64,000 bases of DNA from Shewanella zhangzhouensis (GCF_019457615.1 NZ_CP080414.1:2850501-2914500); one strand, 5' to 3'. Shown: positions 22,446 to 32,085, counted from the first letter of the stretch. Notes: generated from the sequence alone by a model not told the origin. Program-made: numbers and translations.

Positions 22446-23330
22446 TCATACGGCTAGCAAACGCTTTATGCTGGCTTTAAATTCGTGCCCAAGATTAGCG
22501 TCTCTTAAACCATACTCTACGAATGCGGTCATATAACCCAGTTTATCACCACAGTCATGTGAGCTACCTGACATATGAAAGGCTTCAACAGTCTCGTTTG
22601 CAATCAGCATGTCAATTGCGTCAGTGAGCTGAATTTCGCCGCCTGCGCCAGATGGCGTTTTTGCAAGCAAAGGCCAGATATTGGCAGAGAGCACATATCT
22701 ACCTACCACAGCAAGATTCGAGGGGGCTTCTTCAATAGCAGGCTTTTCGACCATGCGGCTGATGCGGGTTGACTCACCGGCGCAAAGCCCAATGCCGTCA
22801 CAATCAGCTATGCCATATTTGTTAACTTCAGCTGCGGGCACCGGCGCAACCATAATCTGGCTTGCAGCTGTAGCCTCAAATCGAGCACGCATAACGGCCA
22901 GGTTATCTTGAGTTTGGTCTGCACTGTATTCATCCAAAATCACATCGGGTAAAACCACAGCGAAAGGATTGTCGCCAATAACAGGTTTGGCGCACAATAT
23001 TGCGTGACCCAAGCCTTTAGCCTCGCCCTGACGAACATGCATAATAGTCACGCCCCTGGGACAAATGCATTGCACTTCATCCAAAAGTTGCCGTTTAACC
23101 CTTTTTTCGAGCTGAGCCTCAAGCTCGTATGAAGTATCAAAGTGGTTCTCAATTGAGTTTTTACTGGCATGGGTAACCAAAACCACTTCCTTGAAACCCG
23201 CCTGGGCACATTCATTCACAATGTACTGAATGAGTGGCTTATCCACCAAAGGGAGCATTTCTTTGGGTATCGCCTTTGTCGCTGGTAGCATACGTGTGCC
23301 CAAACCAGCTACGGGAATCACAGCTTTCAT
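22446..23330 (-). CDS. galU: UTP-glucose-1-phosphate uridylyltransferase (second copy)
   Basis: 294 aa, with the GalU signature GLGTRMLPATKAIPKEMLP starting at residue 9. It is clearly homologous to the copy at 1.9-2.8 kb but differs at many positions, so it is not a recent duplication. Inside the polysaccharide locus it would raise UDP-glucose for Ugd and glycosyltransferases. It marks the point where base composition changes: upstream genes in transcription order are more AT-rich. Confidence 0.94.
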   Translation of the reverse strand: MKAVIPVAGLGTRMLPATKAIPKEMLPLVDKPLIQYIVNECAQAGFKEVVLVTHASKNSIENHFDTSYELEAQLEKRVKRQLLDEVQCICPRGVTIMHVRQGEAKGLGHAILCAKPVIGDNPFAVVLPDVILDEYSADQTQDNLAVMRARFEATAASQIMVAPVPAAEVNKYGIADCDGIGLCAGESTRISRMVEKPAIEEAPSNLAVVGRYVLSANIWPLLAKTPSGAGGEIQLTDAIDMLIANETVEAFHMSGSSHDCGDKLGYMTAFVEYGLRDANLGHEFKASIKRLLAV

Positions 23331-23396
23331 ATGTAAAGACGTCCGTCAAAATTACAATTTAAAACTCTCAAAAATTTTTAATTTCTCAGTGCAAAC

Positions 23397-24458
23397 TTAA
23401 TAAAGCCGTTCGTAATCAGCTGCAATTATTTTCCATGCATATCGTTTAGATGCAATATCTTTCATAAACTCTCCACTGCACTTGTATTTGTCTGACGGGT
23501 AATCAGTTATAAGAAAAACCAATTCTTCTACACTAGAAAAGTAAAATGCACGGTCCTCTGTACTAAAACGATTAAAACTACAATCAAACGCAAAAATTGG
23601 CAATCCAAAATGCATCATTTCAACCAAAGATGGATTAGTACCACCTGCAGAGTGACCATGCACATAGAAAGAACATCCAGAACGCAATTCAAAAAGTTTG
23701 TCCAAGTCGTAAATAGGGTCAATCAATTCAATATTTTCGAAGGATGAATATTTAGACCTTGTATTCCTCCCAAAATCACTAGAATTCCAATTGCCAACAA
23801 ACTTAATTTTAGTATTAGATTTGGAAAAAGCATTCAGAATCATCTCGACATTATTCTCTGGCTCAATGCGACACAAAGCAAGCGCATACATTGAGGACGA
23901 ACCATTACCATCAAAAAATGAAGCATTCTGTCTTAACGCGTGGTCACCGCCGTAAGCAATAGTTGAAGCCGTTTTGCCATACTCCGAAAAAACGTAATCT
24001 GTAATAGCCTGGTTATCTGATACAACCACATCAGAAAAATTTACTGCAAGACGCTCAGAAAGTTTTAAAAATTTTCTGGCAAACCAATTCCATTTATCTC
24101 TACGCCACTCCAAACCGTCAATATTAGTAATAACCTTTGACTTGGAGAGCAATTTGTAAAATGGTAAAAAAGTACAACCCGAAACCCCTAAAACCAAGGT
24201 CACATCGGGCTTCAAATAAAGGCATTTAATCAGCGAAGCAATATCATAAAATATACTTTGAACGCCATTAGCATGCAAAGGAAGATAGATAAGTTCAGCA
24301 TCATTGTGTTTTGATAGTTTCTCTGAATACCCGTGTTCACTGCAAAAGACAGTGTAATCAACGCCCGCTGAATGATTTAGAGTAATGTTTTCTACTAAAG
24401 ACTCAAAACCGCCATAACAAGCAGGAATGCCAACCGTACCAACTACTGCAACTTTCAC
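23397..24458 (-). CDS. GT4-type glycosyltransferase (DUF1972 / rhamnosyltransferase-like)
   Basis: 353 aa. The N-terminus VAVVGTVGIPACYGGFESL is the signature of the DUF1972 domain that precedes a GT-B glycosyltransferase fold; members are often rhamnosyltransferases. The C-terminal half has the donor-site pattern HGHSAGGTNPSLVEMMHFGLP with the conserved Glu. It starts with GTG 2 bp after rmlC2, so it is coupled to the second rml set, which supports dTDP-rhamnose as donor. AT-rich. Acceptor unknown. Confidence 0.85.
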   Translation of the reverse strand: MKVAVVGTVGIPACYGGFESLVENITLNHSAGVDYTVFCSEHGYSEKLSKHNDAELIYLPLHANGVQSIFYDIASLIKCLYLKPDVTLVLGVSGCTFLPFYKLLSKSKVITNIDGLEWRRDKWNWFARKFLKLSERLAVNFSDVVVSDNQAITDYVFSEYGKTASTIAYGGDHALRQNASFFDGNGSSSMYALALCRIEPENNVEMILNAFSKSNTKIKFVGNWNSSDFGRNTRSKYSSFENIELIDPIYDLDKLFELRSGCSFYVHGHSAGGTNPSLVEMMHFGLPIFAFDCSFNRFSTEDRAFYFSSVEELVFLITDYPSDKYKCSGEFMKDIASKRYAWKIIAADYERLY

Positions 24459-24460
24459 AA

Positions 24461-25006
24461 CTATAATAACTCCGCATAAGATAAAGTAACTGCAGATGCG
24501 TCTTTCGCAGACAAAGCTGGTTCAACAGTAATTGGCCATGTCACAGCTAATGACGGGTCGGACCATAAAATTGATTTTTCGGCCGAAGGGTTATAATAGT
24601 CAGTACATTTATAAACAAATTCAGCCTCATCACTGGTGACGTAAAATCCGTGCGCAAAACCCTCTGGTACCCAGAGTTGACGTTTATTCTCAGCAGAAAG
24701 ATAAACTCCCACCCACTTCCCAAAGGTTGGAGAATTCTTGCGAATGTCTACAGCAACGTCATAGACCTCACCAGCTACAACCCGAACCAATTTACCTTGA
24801 GTATTTACCGTTTGATAATGCAAACCACGCAAAATCCCTTTTCTAGATTTTGAATGATTATCCTGAACGAAGATTGTGGGCTTGCCGGTAACCAGCTCTT
24901 CAAACCGCTTCTGATTCCAGGTTTCCATAAAAAAACCACGTTCATCACCAAAAACAGTCGGTTCGATGATTTTTACATCCGGGATGTTTGTATCTATTAC
25001 TTTCAT
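24461..25006 (-). CDS. rmlC: dTDP-4-dehydrorhamnose 3,5-epimerase (second rml set)
   Basis: 181-aa cupin enzyme with VFGDERGFFMETW, catalytic His63 in LRGLHYQ and VPEGFAHGFYV. ATG at 25006 overlaps the rmlD2 stop by four bases (ATGA). It belongs to the compact rmlBADC block, in contrast to the repeat-interrupted first set. Confidence 0.95.
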   Translation of the reverse strand: MKVIDTNIPDVKIIEPTVFGDERGFFMETWNQKRFEELVTGKPTIFVQDNHSKSRKGILRGLHYQTVNTQGKLVRVVAGEVYDVAVDIRKNSPTFGKWVGVYLSAENKRQLWVPEGFAHGFYVTSDEAEFVYKCTDYYNPSAEKSILWSDPSLAVTWPITVEPALSAKDASAVTLSYAELL

Positions 25007-25878
25007 CTGTAGTCTTCTATCTTTTCCAATGCCAACTGCCAGTCACTGGGCGAAATGTCAAACCTTGTTGCTATTGCTTCGCAGTCAAGTCTTGAATTGG
25101 CCGGACGTACCGCTGAAGTTGGATAATCTTTTGTCTCTATGGGTCTTAGCTTCGGGCTTTGCATTAACACCTGCTTTTGCATTGCCGAAGCGAAAATCCT
25201 GCCAGCAAAATCATACCAACTCACATGTGGGTAACCGGAGTAATGGTAAATGCCCGTCAATGCTCTATTGACCAAGAGCTTATCCATCATTTTTATAAGT
25301 GTGTCTGCAATATCACCGGCATAGGTAGGCCCACCAAACTGATCGGCCACAATGCCAAGCTCCGGCTTACTTTGGGCAAGCCTTAGCATTGTTTTGACGA
25401 AATTACTTCCGTGCTCGGAAAACACCCAAGCAGTACGTAGAATCACAAACCATGAGCAATTCGTCTTAATGGCCTCCTCACCAGCATGTTTACTACGACC
25501 GTAGATGCTTGTGGGTTTAGCGATGTCGGACTCGATGTAAGCACCTGATTTGGTACCATCAAATACATAGTCGGTTGAAATATGTAACAGTAAACTTTGA
25601 TGCTGTTCACTTGCTTGAGCAAGATTAAGAGAACCGATTTCATTTACCGCAAAGCAAAGATCTATTTCAGACTCTGCTTTATCCACTGCAGTATAAGCTG
25701 CCGCATTAATGACAACCTGAGGCTTTATTCGCTCAAACGCATCGCGAACTACAGCTCTATTTGAGATATCAAGCTGCATACGATCCATTGCAAAAAGCTC
25801 TACATCGCTTCGCTTACAAAGCTTGTCTACCAAAAATTGTCCTACCTGGCCATTAGCCCCAGTAATCAGCACTCTCAC
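25003..25878 (-). CDS. rmlD: dTDP-4-dehydrorhamnose reductase (second rml set)
   Basis: 291 aa with Rossmann ITGANGQVGQFL, ISTDYVFDGTKSGAY and catalytic YGRSK. The start is GTG at 25878, overlapping the rmlA2 stop (GTGA), which indicates translational coupling. It is similar to RmlD1 throughout but different at many positions. Confidence 0.95.
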   Translation of the reverse strand: MRVLITGANGQVGQFLVDKLCKRSDVELFAMDRMQLDISNRAVVRDAFERIKPQVVINAAAYTAVDKAESEIDLCFAVNEIGSLNLAQASEQHQSLLLHISTDYVFDGTKSGAYIESDIAKPTSIYGRSKHAGEEAIKTNCSWFVILRTAWVFSEHGSNFVKTMLRLAQSKPELGIVADQFGGPTYAGDIADTLIKMMDKLLVNRALTGIYHYSGYPHVSWYDFAGRIFASAMQKQVLMQSPKLRPIETKDYPTSAVRPANSRLDCEAIATRFDISPSDWQLALEKIEDYR

Positions 25879-26762
25879 ACACCACCCCGTTTTCGCTCAT
25901 CGTCTACCAAGCGACGAAGATACTGACCGTATTCGTTTTTAAGCATAGGGCTTGAGATGTCCATAAGCTCAGCGTCAGTTAACCAGCCATTTCGCCATGC
26001 GATTTCTTCGAGGCAGGCCACTTTCAACCCCTGCACATTTTCGATGGTTTGTACAAAAGAAGAGGCCTCATGCAAACTTTCATGCGTACCTGTATCAAGC
26101 CAGGCAAAACCACGTCCGAGCAACTCAACATTAAGAGAACCATCTTCAAGAAACATCTGGTTGAGTGTTGTGATTTCTAACTCTCCCCGAGCAGAGGGTT
26201 GCACTTGCTTAGCCCACTCAACAACACGGTTGTCGTAAAAGTAGAGACCAGTAACAGCATAATGCGATTTGGGATACTGAGGCTTTTCTTCTATAGAAAG
26301 CGCTTTAAAGTCGTTGTCAAATTCCACCACACCAAAACGTTCGGGATCTTTTACCTTATAACCAAATACGGTAGCACCCATTGTTCTGGACGCGGCAGAT
26401 TTCAGGGTCTTGGAAAAAGACTGACCATAGAAGATGTTATCGCCGAGTACCAAGCACACTGAATCTTTGCCGATAAATTCCTCACCTATGATAAACGCCT
26501 GTGCCAGTCCATCAGGGCTACGCTGAATCGCATAAGAAAGAGTTATCCCGTAATCTGAGCCGTCGCCAAGCAAACGCTGAAACCCAGCCTGATCTTCAGG
26601 CGTAGTAATCACCAATATTTCGCGAATACCTGCCAACATCAATGTCGATAATGGGTAATAAATCATCGGCTTATCATAAATGGGGAGCATCTGTTTCGAT
26701 GTGCCACGAGTAAGCGGATACAGGCGGGTACCAGAACCTCCAGCCAGCACTATCCCTTTCAT
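25875..26762 (-). CDS. rmlA: Glucose-1-phosphate thymidylyltransferase (second rml set)
   Basis: About 295 aa with GIVLAGGSGTRLYPLTRGTSKQ at the very N-terminus. The frame is open further up, but ATG at 26762 overlaps the rmlB2 stop in TAATG and fits the family start MKGIVLAGG. The tight junction with rmlB2 shows what an undisturbed rmlB-rmlA boundary looks like in this genome. Confidence 0.95.
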   Translation of the reverse strand: MKGIVLAGGSGTRLYPLTRGTSKQMLPIYDKPMIYYPLSTLMLAGIREILVITTPEDQAGFQRLLGDGSDYGITLSYAIQRSPDGLAQAFIIGEEFIGKDSVCLVLGDNIFYGQSFSKTLKSAASRTMGATVFGYKVKDPERFGVVEFDNDFKALSIEEKPQYPKSHYAVTGLYFYDNRVVEWAKQVQPSARGELEITTLNQMFLEDGSLNVELLGRGFAWLDTGTHESLHEASSFVQTIENVQGLKVACLEEIAWRNGWLTDAELMDISSPMLKNEYGQYLRRLVDDERKRGGV

Positions 26763-27841
26763 TAAACCTTTTCTCCGTACTGCAGTGTCAGCCAATTCCT
26801 GTAGGCACCACTTTTAACACTATTCACCCAATCTTGGTTATTAAGATACCACTCTACCGTTTTTCGGATACCAGATTCAAAGCTTTCCCGAGGCCTCCAG
26901 CCCAATTCCGCTTCAATTTTGGTGGCGTCAATGGCGTAACGTCGATCGTGTCCCGGTCTATCAGGAACGAAGGTTATCTGTTCGCGGTAAGACTGGGACT
27001 TGGGCACTAATTCATCTAGTAAATCGCAAATCGCATGCACCACATCAATATTCTGCTTTTCATTATGGCCACCGATGTTATAGGTATCTCCAACCTTACC
27101 TTCGGTGACAACTTTGTACAATGCGCGGGCATGGTCTTCTACATACAGCCAATCTCGAATTTGGTCTCCTTTACCGTAAACTGGCAAAGGTTTACCCTCA
27201 AGCGCATTTAAAATAACCAGCGGAATCAGCTTCTCCGGAAAGTGATATGGGCCATAGTTATTAGAGCAGTTGGTCACAATAGTCGGCAAACCATAGGTGC
27301 GACGCCAAGCACGTACTAAATGATCACTCGAAGCCTTAGACGCGGAATAAGGGCTGCTAGGACCATAGGGGGTAAATTCAGTAAACAGTGGCAAGATACC
27401 TTCTTGCTCTTCCGGGTGCGGCAGATCTCCATACACTTCATCGGTCGAAATATGATGGAAACGAAACGCGGACTTGCTGGGCTCATCCAGACCAGTCCAA
27501 TAAGCACGCGCAGCCTCGAGCAGAGTGTATGTACCAACGATGTTGGTCTCAATAAAGTCTGCCGGGCCCGATATTGAACGATCAACATGACTTTCCGCCG
27601 CTAGATGCATCACGGCTTGAGGCTGATAGGTACGAAAGACTCTGTCAAGTTCAGCTCGATTACAGATATCAACCTGCTCAAATGTGTAACGGTCGCTATT
27701 ACTAACTTCTATCAGTGACTCTAAATTCCCTGCATAAGTTAATTTATCAATATTAACAACTCTGGAGTTGGTATTCTGAATAATATCTCTAATAAGCGCA
27801 GAACCTATAAATCCTGCACCACCGCTGACTAAGATTATCAT
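26762..27841 (-). CDS. rmlB: dTDP-glucose 4,6-dehydratase (second rml set)
   Basis: 359 aa, standard length. SGGAGFIGSALIRD, STDEVYGDL, YSASKASSD and a complete C-terminus ending in VKSGAYRNWLTLQYG are present. It lacks the heptamer-encoded insertion found in RmlB1. ATG at 27841. First gene of the compact rmlBADC block. Confidence 0.95.
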   Translation of the reverse strand: MIILVSGGAGFIGSALIRDIIQNTNSRVVNIDKLTYAGNLESLIEVSNSDRYTFEQVDICNRAELDRVFRTYQPQAVMHLAAESHVDRSISGPADFIETNIVGTYTLLEAARAYWTGLDEPSKSAFRFHHISTDEVYGDLPHPEEQEGILPLFTEFTPYGPSSPYSASKASSDHLVRAWRRTYGLPTIVTNCSNNYGPYHFPEKLIPLVILNALEGKPLPVYGKGDQIRDWLYVEDHARALYKVVTEGKVGDTYNIGGHNEKQNIDVVHAICDLLDELVPKSQSYREQITFVPDRPGHDRRYAIDATKIEAELGWRPRESFESGIRKTVEWYLNNQDWVNSVKSGAYRNWLTLQYGEKV

Positions 27842-27853
27842 TATAGCCTTCCA

Positions 27854-28669
27854 TTACTTAAAAAGAGATTTATAGTCAACCCTATCAAAAACTTCTAGTT
27901 GCCCCCCGACGGTCGCATTGTAGATTTTCCTATTTTGAGACTCAAAAACTAGCCTGTAATATTCGTAGGTTCTCTCTACACGATCTAAATGAGGGTCGTG
28001 CCATTTTTTCCCTTTGCCAAAATAATCCGGATGAAAATGGTTTGGATCATCTGAATTTGACGTTATCTCTTCACCTGCAACGTCAGCATCGCTAGGAATC
28101 TGATACGAGTGGTCCATTCCTATTAAATATATTTCACTAAATCCCAAGTAATATGCTATTTGTAAATTAATCATTGTTACGCTTTGACCGCAATACAATT
28201 TATCATTCATATCTGATGAGAATCTAGGAATTGCGAAATATGGACTCGTCTTATGATAATAGCCTTTATCCATTCGGAAAAACCAGCTGTTCTTTTTGTT
28301 TTTAAGCTTACTTCTATAATCTACTGGAAAAAATTTATATTGCGCTTCGAACTCGTTAATTTTATCTATATTATCTAACATAACATGACGATCTTCAACT
28401 ACATAAAAAGTAGGCCTAAAACCTTCAGTCTCTGTTTTGTAAAAAATTCCATTTACAGCAAAGGAATATTCATTTTTCAGCAAGGATAAATCGTGTTTAT
28501 TGAGCGACGGACCGTTACCAACAATAAATGCTCGCTCACCTTTATATTTATCTTTCAATTTTCTGAAGTTACTACAACCAAGTGAAAAACCTTTATCGTA
28601 AGAGTCATAAAAAAACTTGTTATTGCGGATTAAGTGCTTTGCACATTCTTTAATTCTATTCAATTTCAC
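27854..28669 (-). CDS. DUF115/MptE-like protein, putative glycan transferase
   Basis: 271 aa. The segment RAFIVGNGPSLNKHDLSLLKNEYSFAVNG matches the 6-hydroxymethylpterin-pyrophosphokinase-like (DUF115) fold, which also occurs in surface-glycan and flagellin-glycosylation loci. A second conserved block is GQSVTMINLQIAYYLGFSEIYLIGMDHSY. In this setting it is probably a glycosyl- or phospho-transferase rather than a pterin enzyme. Strongly AT-rich. It overlaps the preceding glycosyltransferase by four bases. Function unproven. Confidence 0.7.
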   Translation of the reverse strand: MKLNRIKECAKHLIRNNKFFYDSYDKGFSLGCSNFRKLKDKYKGERAFIVGNGPSLNKHDLSLLKNEYSFAVNGIFYKTETEGFRPTFYVVEDRHVMLDNIDKINEFEAQYKFFPVDYRSKLKNKKNSWFFRMDKGYYHKTSPYFAIPRFSSDMNDKLYCGQSVTMINLQIAYYLGFSEIYLIGMDHSYQIPSDADVAGEEITSNSDDPNHFHPDYFGKGKKWHDPHLDRVERTYEYYRLVFESQNRKIYNATVGGQLEVFDRVDYKSLFK

Positions 28670-29535
28670 TTCACAAACCTTCTAATAACAGCTTTAGGCT
28701 TAAGCAATGACGCAATAAGCAAAAATACATAACGTTTAATACCTTTTTCAAAAAGATATTTTCGATAATTATTTCTAACAAGATACTCTTTAAAAACTAT
28801 AAGCCGACTAGTTTCTCTCCCCCAAATTAAGTACCTCAATCTAAATGTCTTCTCTATGGTTGTATAAGGCAGGTTATTTGACACGCTTCCAGCATGAATT
28901 CTAACTCTAGTTAGAACTTTGCCTAAATTGCCAAACTTAAAACCTTTATTTAAGAGTCTAGAAAAAATATCATACTCTTCTGCTGGTACGTATTCTTGCC
29001 TATATTGTTCAGTATCTAAACAAACTTTTCGAAACATCACTGCGCCATGACATACGCCATGATTGCCTTCATGATATCTAGCTAAAATATCATTGTGCTC
29101 AATTGGAAACTTCGATTGTTTGATTGAATCCTGCTGACCATTTAAAAAGTAAGCTACATTACTACCGAGGACATCAACATGATGCTCAGACATATACGCA
29201 TATTGTGCTTCTAATCGATCTTGCTCCATTATATCGTCTGGATCAATCCTGGCTATGTATTCAGATATAATATATTTACAACCTTCATTCAAAGCGTGCG
29301 CAAATCCTACGTTGCAACTAAGCTCCACAATGAATATCTGCGGTAACCTAGACAACCATCGCCGTACAGTCTCTAGAGATTTATCGGTTGACTTATCATC
29401 AACAAAAACAATGCGCGTAGGCCAGACAGATGACTGATAAATGCTATCAAAAAAGTCATCCAAATAGTCATTATTGTTGTAGTTGGCAGTCAATATATCT
29501 ACAGGAACAAATCTCTTATTTGATTGCATTTCCAA
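28666..29535 (-). CDS. Family 2 glycosyltransferase
   Basis: 289 aa with the GT-A nucleotide-sugar fold: VDILTANYNNNDYLDDFFDSI, then VFVDDKSTDKS, then the metal-binding ARIDPDDI. AT-rich. Its start overlaps the end of wzy by about 20 bases, and its stop overlaps the next gene. Donor and acceptor cannot be read from the sequence. Confidence 0.88.
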   Translation of the reverse strand: MEMQSNKRFVPVDILTANYNNNDYLDDFFDSIYQSSVWPTRIVFVDDKSTDKSLETVRRWLSRLPQIFIVELSCNVGFAHALNEGCKYIISEYIARIDPDDIMEQDRLEAQYAYMSEHHVDVLGSNVAYFLNGQQDSIKQSKFPIEHNDILARYHEGNHGVCHGAVMFRKVCLDTEQYRQEYVPAEEYDIFSRLLNKGFKFGNLGKVLTRVRIHAGSVSNNLPYTTIEKTFRLRYLIWGRETSRLIVFKEYLVRNNYRKYLFEKGIKRYVFLLIASLLKPKAVIRRFVK

Positions 29536-30697
29536 ACCTATTTTCCATAAAAGCCATCCGCCTAACGTATGTAACTAAAACTAGAAATACAAATAAAACA
29601 AAGGCATCAAATTTAATTACATCTTCAATCATAAAATTATGAAAACAAAAATACAGCAAAAGAAACAAGGTTGCTTTAAGCTTAACATTTTTAAAGTTGT
29701 TGATTTGAAAAGCACTAAATAAAAATAAAATCAGAAAGATAAAGAATGCACACAATGCTATACGATTTCCAATAGACAAGAACGTATTATGATAATTGAG
29801 CAAAGGCATTGTGGGGTCGGTATACAATAGGGAATTGCCCCATGGCTCTGAAGTCATATGCTCCCAACCTTTAGCAAAAAATATTAGCCTGGATACATCG
29901 GTCATACCTTCCGCTGAAAATCTAGAAGACGAAAAGATGTCTGAAAACATAAAAATTGGTGATAATAACAAAACCATAGAAAAAATAACAAACAAAAGAA
30001 TTAACAAATAATTTGTCTTTTTGTTTGCAATGCTAAACTGATAAATTAGATATCCAGATAGAATAATCAATGCAAATAATGCTGGAGATCGTGACTGTGT
30101 CAGCAAGCCTAAAATTACAAAAAGAAATAGTCCGAAAAAATATATTTTTTTAGCACCAAAGTTAACCATGGCAGCGACAATTAACACTAGGCAAAAGTTA
30201 ATATATAAATTTAAATGCGTAACACCTAAAGAGAACTCAAAAAATCGGCCAAAGAACAAATACTCTCTAGCCATATATCCCCTTCTCTCGCCAAGAAACA
30301 AAGCCCAATCTGAAGGTACTGCAATCAAGAATGTATATAAAACTACGACAGTCGAAGATAGAAAAAAGCACATAGCAACTGGCCTAATTAGTTTACTATT
30401 TCTTGTTAACCAATCACCTAATACGTAGGAAACTCCTATCAAAGGTATAAATAAAAGATTTCTAGCCCACTCGACGTACATGATCTGATTATTTAGCGTA
30501 TACATAACCAAAAAAATTAACACTACATATGATAATAATATATAGTTTAAAATTTTTAATTTTGTTGCTGCAAAGGCAATCATAATAAAAACAGGTATGC
30601 AAAAAACCGCAATTGGCGTCCAAGAATAACAGACAACCACAACAAATATAAATATCTGAAAAGCTAGCAATTCTAAATTTAGGATTTTCAAAATCAT
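29516..30697 (-). CDS. wzy: O-antigen polymerase-like membrane protein (Wzy)
   Basis: 393 aa, hydrophobic throughout, with about ten transmembrane helices and a larger soluble loop in the second half (around MFSDIFSSSRFSAEGMTDVSR). This is the O-antigen ligase/polymerase layout. Sequence is poorly conserved in this group, so the call rests on topology and on wzx, wzz and glycosyltransferase neighbours. It would link repeat units on undecaprenyl diphosphate at the periplasmic face. Very AT-rich. Confidence 0.75.
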   Translation of the reverse strand: MILKILNLELLAFQIFIFVVVVCYSWTPIAVFCIPVFIMIAFAATKLKILNYILLSYVVLIFLVMYTLNNQIMYVEWARNLLFIPLIGVSYVLGDWLTRNSKLIRPVAMCFFLSSTVVVLYTFLIAVPSDWALFLGERRGYMAREYLFFGRFFEFSLGVTHLNLYINFCLVLIVAAMVNFGAKKIYFFGLFLFVILGLLTQSRSPALFALIILSGYLIYQFSIANKKTNYLLILLFVIFSMVLLLSPIFMFSDIFSSSRFSAEGMTDVSRLIFFAKGWEHMTSEPWGNSLLYTDPTMPLLNYHNTFLSIGNRIALCAFFIFLILFLFSAFQINNFKNVKLKATLFLLLYFCFHNFMIEDVIKFDAFVLFVFLVLVTYVRRMAFMENRFGNAIK

Positions 30698-30703
30698 CTT
30701 CGC

Positions 30704-31927
30704 TTAAATTAGATAGCTCTTAAGCTCTCGCTTTAACTCTATTATAGACTTAACAACTATTAGCATAAACACAATAACATTAGCAAATAAAGAAACTAAA
30801 ATCATTCCGCTAACGTGAAAATATTCAACAAAAAAATAATTGATAGCAATCTGAAGAGTAAACGTCACTAATATTATTTTAGCCATAAAAGCACCTTTCC
30901 CTAGGTAATATAAAAGATTACTAAAAATAAGAACAAAAGACTGAACAAGAAACGGAAAGATAAGAAACTCAAGGTATTGAATGCTATTTTTATATTCAAA
31001 ATCATAAACCTTTCGAATAACTTCAACTCCTGCATAATTAACTATGAATGATAGCAAAACTAAAAATAAAATCGCTGACGATATCAGAATTTTTATTCTT
31101 TTTATATTACAATTTTTTAAACTTACATTTAGCTCGGGAACTAATACTAAGTTAATAACAGTTGCAGCAATAAGCAAAACTGATGCAAATTGAAAAGCAA
31201 GTGAATATTCACCCAAAATTGAAGCGCCTAATCCTTGTTCAATAACCCAACGATCCGCCCCCAACTTGAGCCACCAACCCAAAGCTTGAGGAAGAAAAAG
31301 CAAAGCGATTACAAAAGTTGACTTAAAGGAGTCTAAATTAAAGTCAACTCTATTAAAAGATAGAAACAACACTGTTCTAACGTAACCAAACAAAGTAGAA
31401 CTAACCACTAACTGAAACAAACTAGCTAATAGTAAACCATATAACCAACTGAGATACTCACAACCTGTATTGACAAAAATCAGAGTAAAAACTGATAAGC
31501 TTATAGTAAAGGTCAAATTGGATATCACATACTTTGAAGCACTTTTTTCACACTGATATACTGCTAACTGAAAAACGGATATACATCGTGTCAGAGAAGA
31601 AAAAACTAATAATATAAGTATATAAGCATATTCATTACTGGCGGACGAAAGAATCGAAATGAATATTGCCAAAAAAAAACAAATAATAAGATGTTGCCGC
31701 TTTGAATTTAGAAATGAAGCGCGAGTTAATTTAAAATAATCAATCCTGGTTGTTGCTTGAATATTAAAAGATATCAATATGAAAAATAATTCATAAGCAA
31801 CAATGACCAAGCTGTACTTACCGAAACTTTCAACAGAAATAAATTTTGCTACATAAAGCGTAGTAAAAAAAGGAGCTAACTTGGCCACCCCTTCACTAAA
31901 CGCATATTTTATTAAGTTTCCCAACAT
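30704..31927 (-). CDS. wzx: Oligosaccharide flippase (Wzx)
   Basis: About 407 aa with about 12 predicted membrane helices, typical of MATE/MVF-type polysaccharide flippases that move lipid-linked repeat units across the inner membrane. The frame stays open upstream through a TGCAATA array, which would encode an MHIAYCILHIAYC peptide; I reject that part. ATG at 31927 (MLGNLIKYAFSEGVAKLAPFF) gives the normal amphipathic start of Wzx. No strong ribosome-binding site is seen. It lies 6 bp before wzy. AT-rich. Confidence 0.82.
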   Translation of the reverse strand: MLGNLIKYAFSEGVAKLAPFFTTLYVAKFISVESFGKYSLVIVAYELFFILISFNIQATTRIDYFKLTRASFLNSKRQHLIICFFLAIFISILSSASNEYAYILILLVFSSLTRCISVFQLAVYQCEKSASKYVISNLTFTISLSVFTLIFVNTGCEYLSWLYGLLLASLFQLVVSSTLFGYVRTVLFLSFNRVDFNLDSFKSTFVIALLFLPQALGWWLKLGADRWVIEQGLGASILGEYSLAFQFASVLLIAATVINLVLVPELNVSLKNCNIKRIKILISSAILFLVLLSFIVNYAGVEVIRKVYDFEYKNSIQYLEFLIFPFLVQSFVLIFSNLLYYLGKGAFMAKIILVTFTLQIAINYFFVEYFHVSGMILVSLFANVIVFMLIVVKSIIELKRELKSYLI

Positions 31928-31984
31928 GTTTGCGTAAAAGACTTCTATACTTATGACTTTGAAAATGATATGCACGTGGAAGTG

Positions 31985-32070
31985 TGCAATGTGCAATGTG
32001 CAATATGCAATATGCAATATGCAATATGCAATATGCAATATGCAATATGCAATATGCAATGCAATGCAAT
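31985..32070. repeat. TGCAATA heptamer tandem array upstream of wzx
   Basis: Two TGCAATG units (31985-31998), then eight perfect TGCAATA units (31999-32054), then TGCAAT and two GCAAT pentamers. It sits in the gap between the SGNH gene and wzx. On the minus strand all frames can stay open, so it could extend wzx if an upstream start were used. Confidence 0.95.
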
Positions 32071-32085
32071 TAAAAATTTATTTTT

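Noticed and set aside
31928..32059. N-terminal extension of Wzx with repeated HIAYCIL peptide
   Set aside because: It is the translation of TGCAATA repeats; the flippase family starts at MLGNLIKYAF and no ribosome-binding site supports an upstream start.
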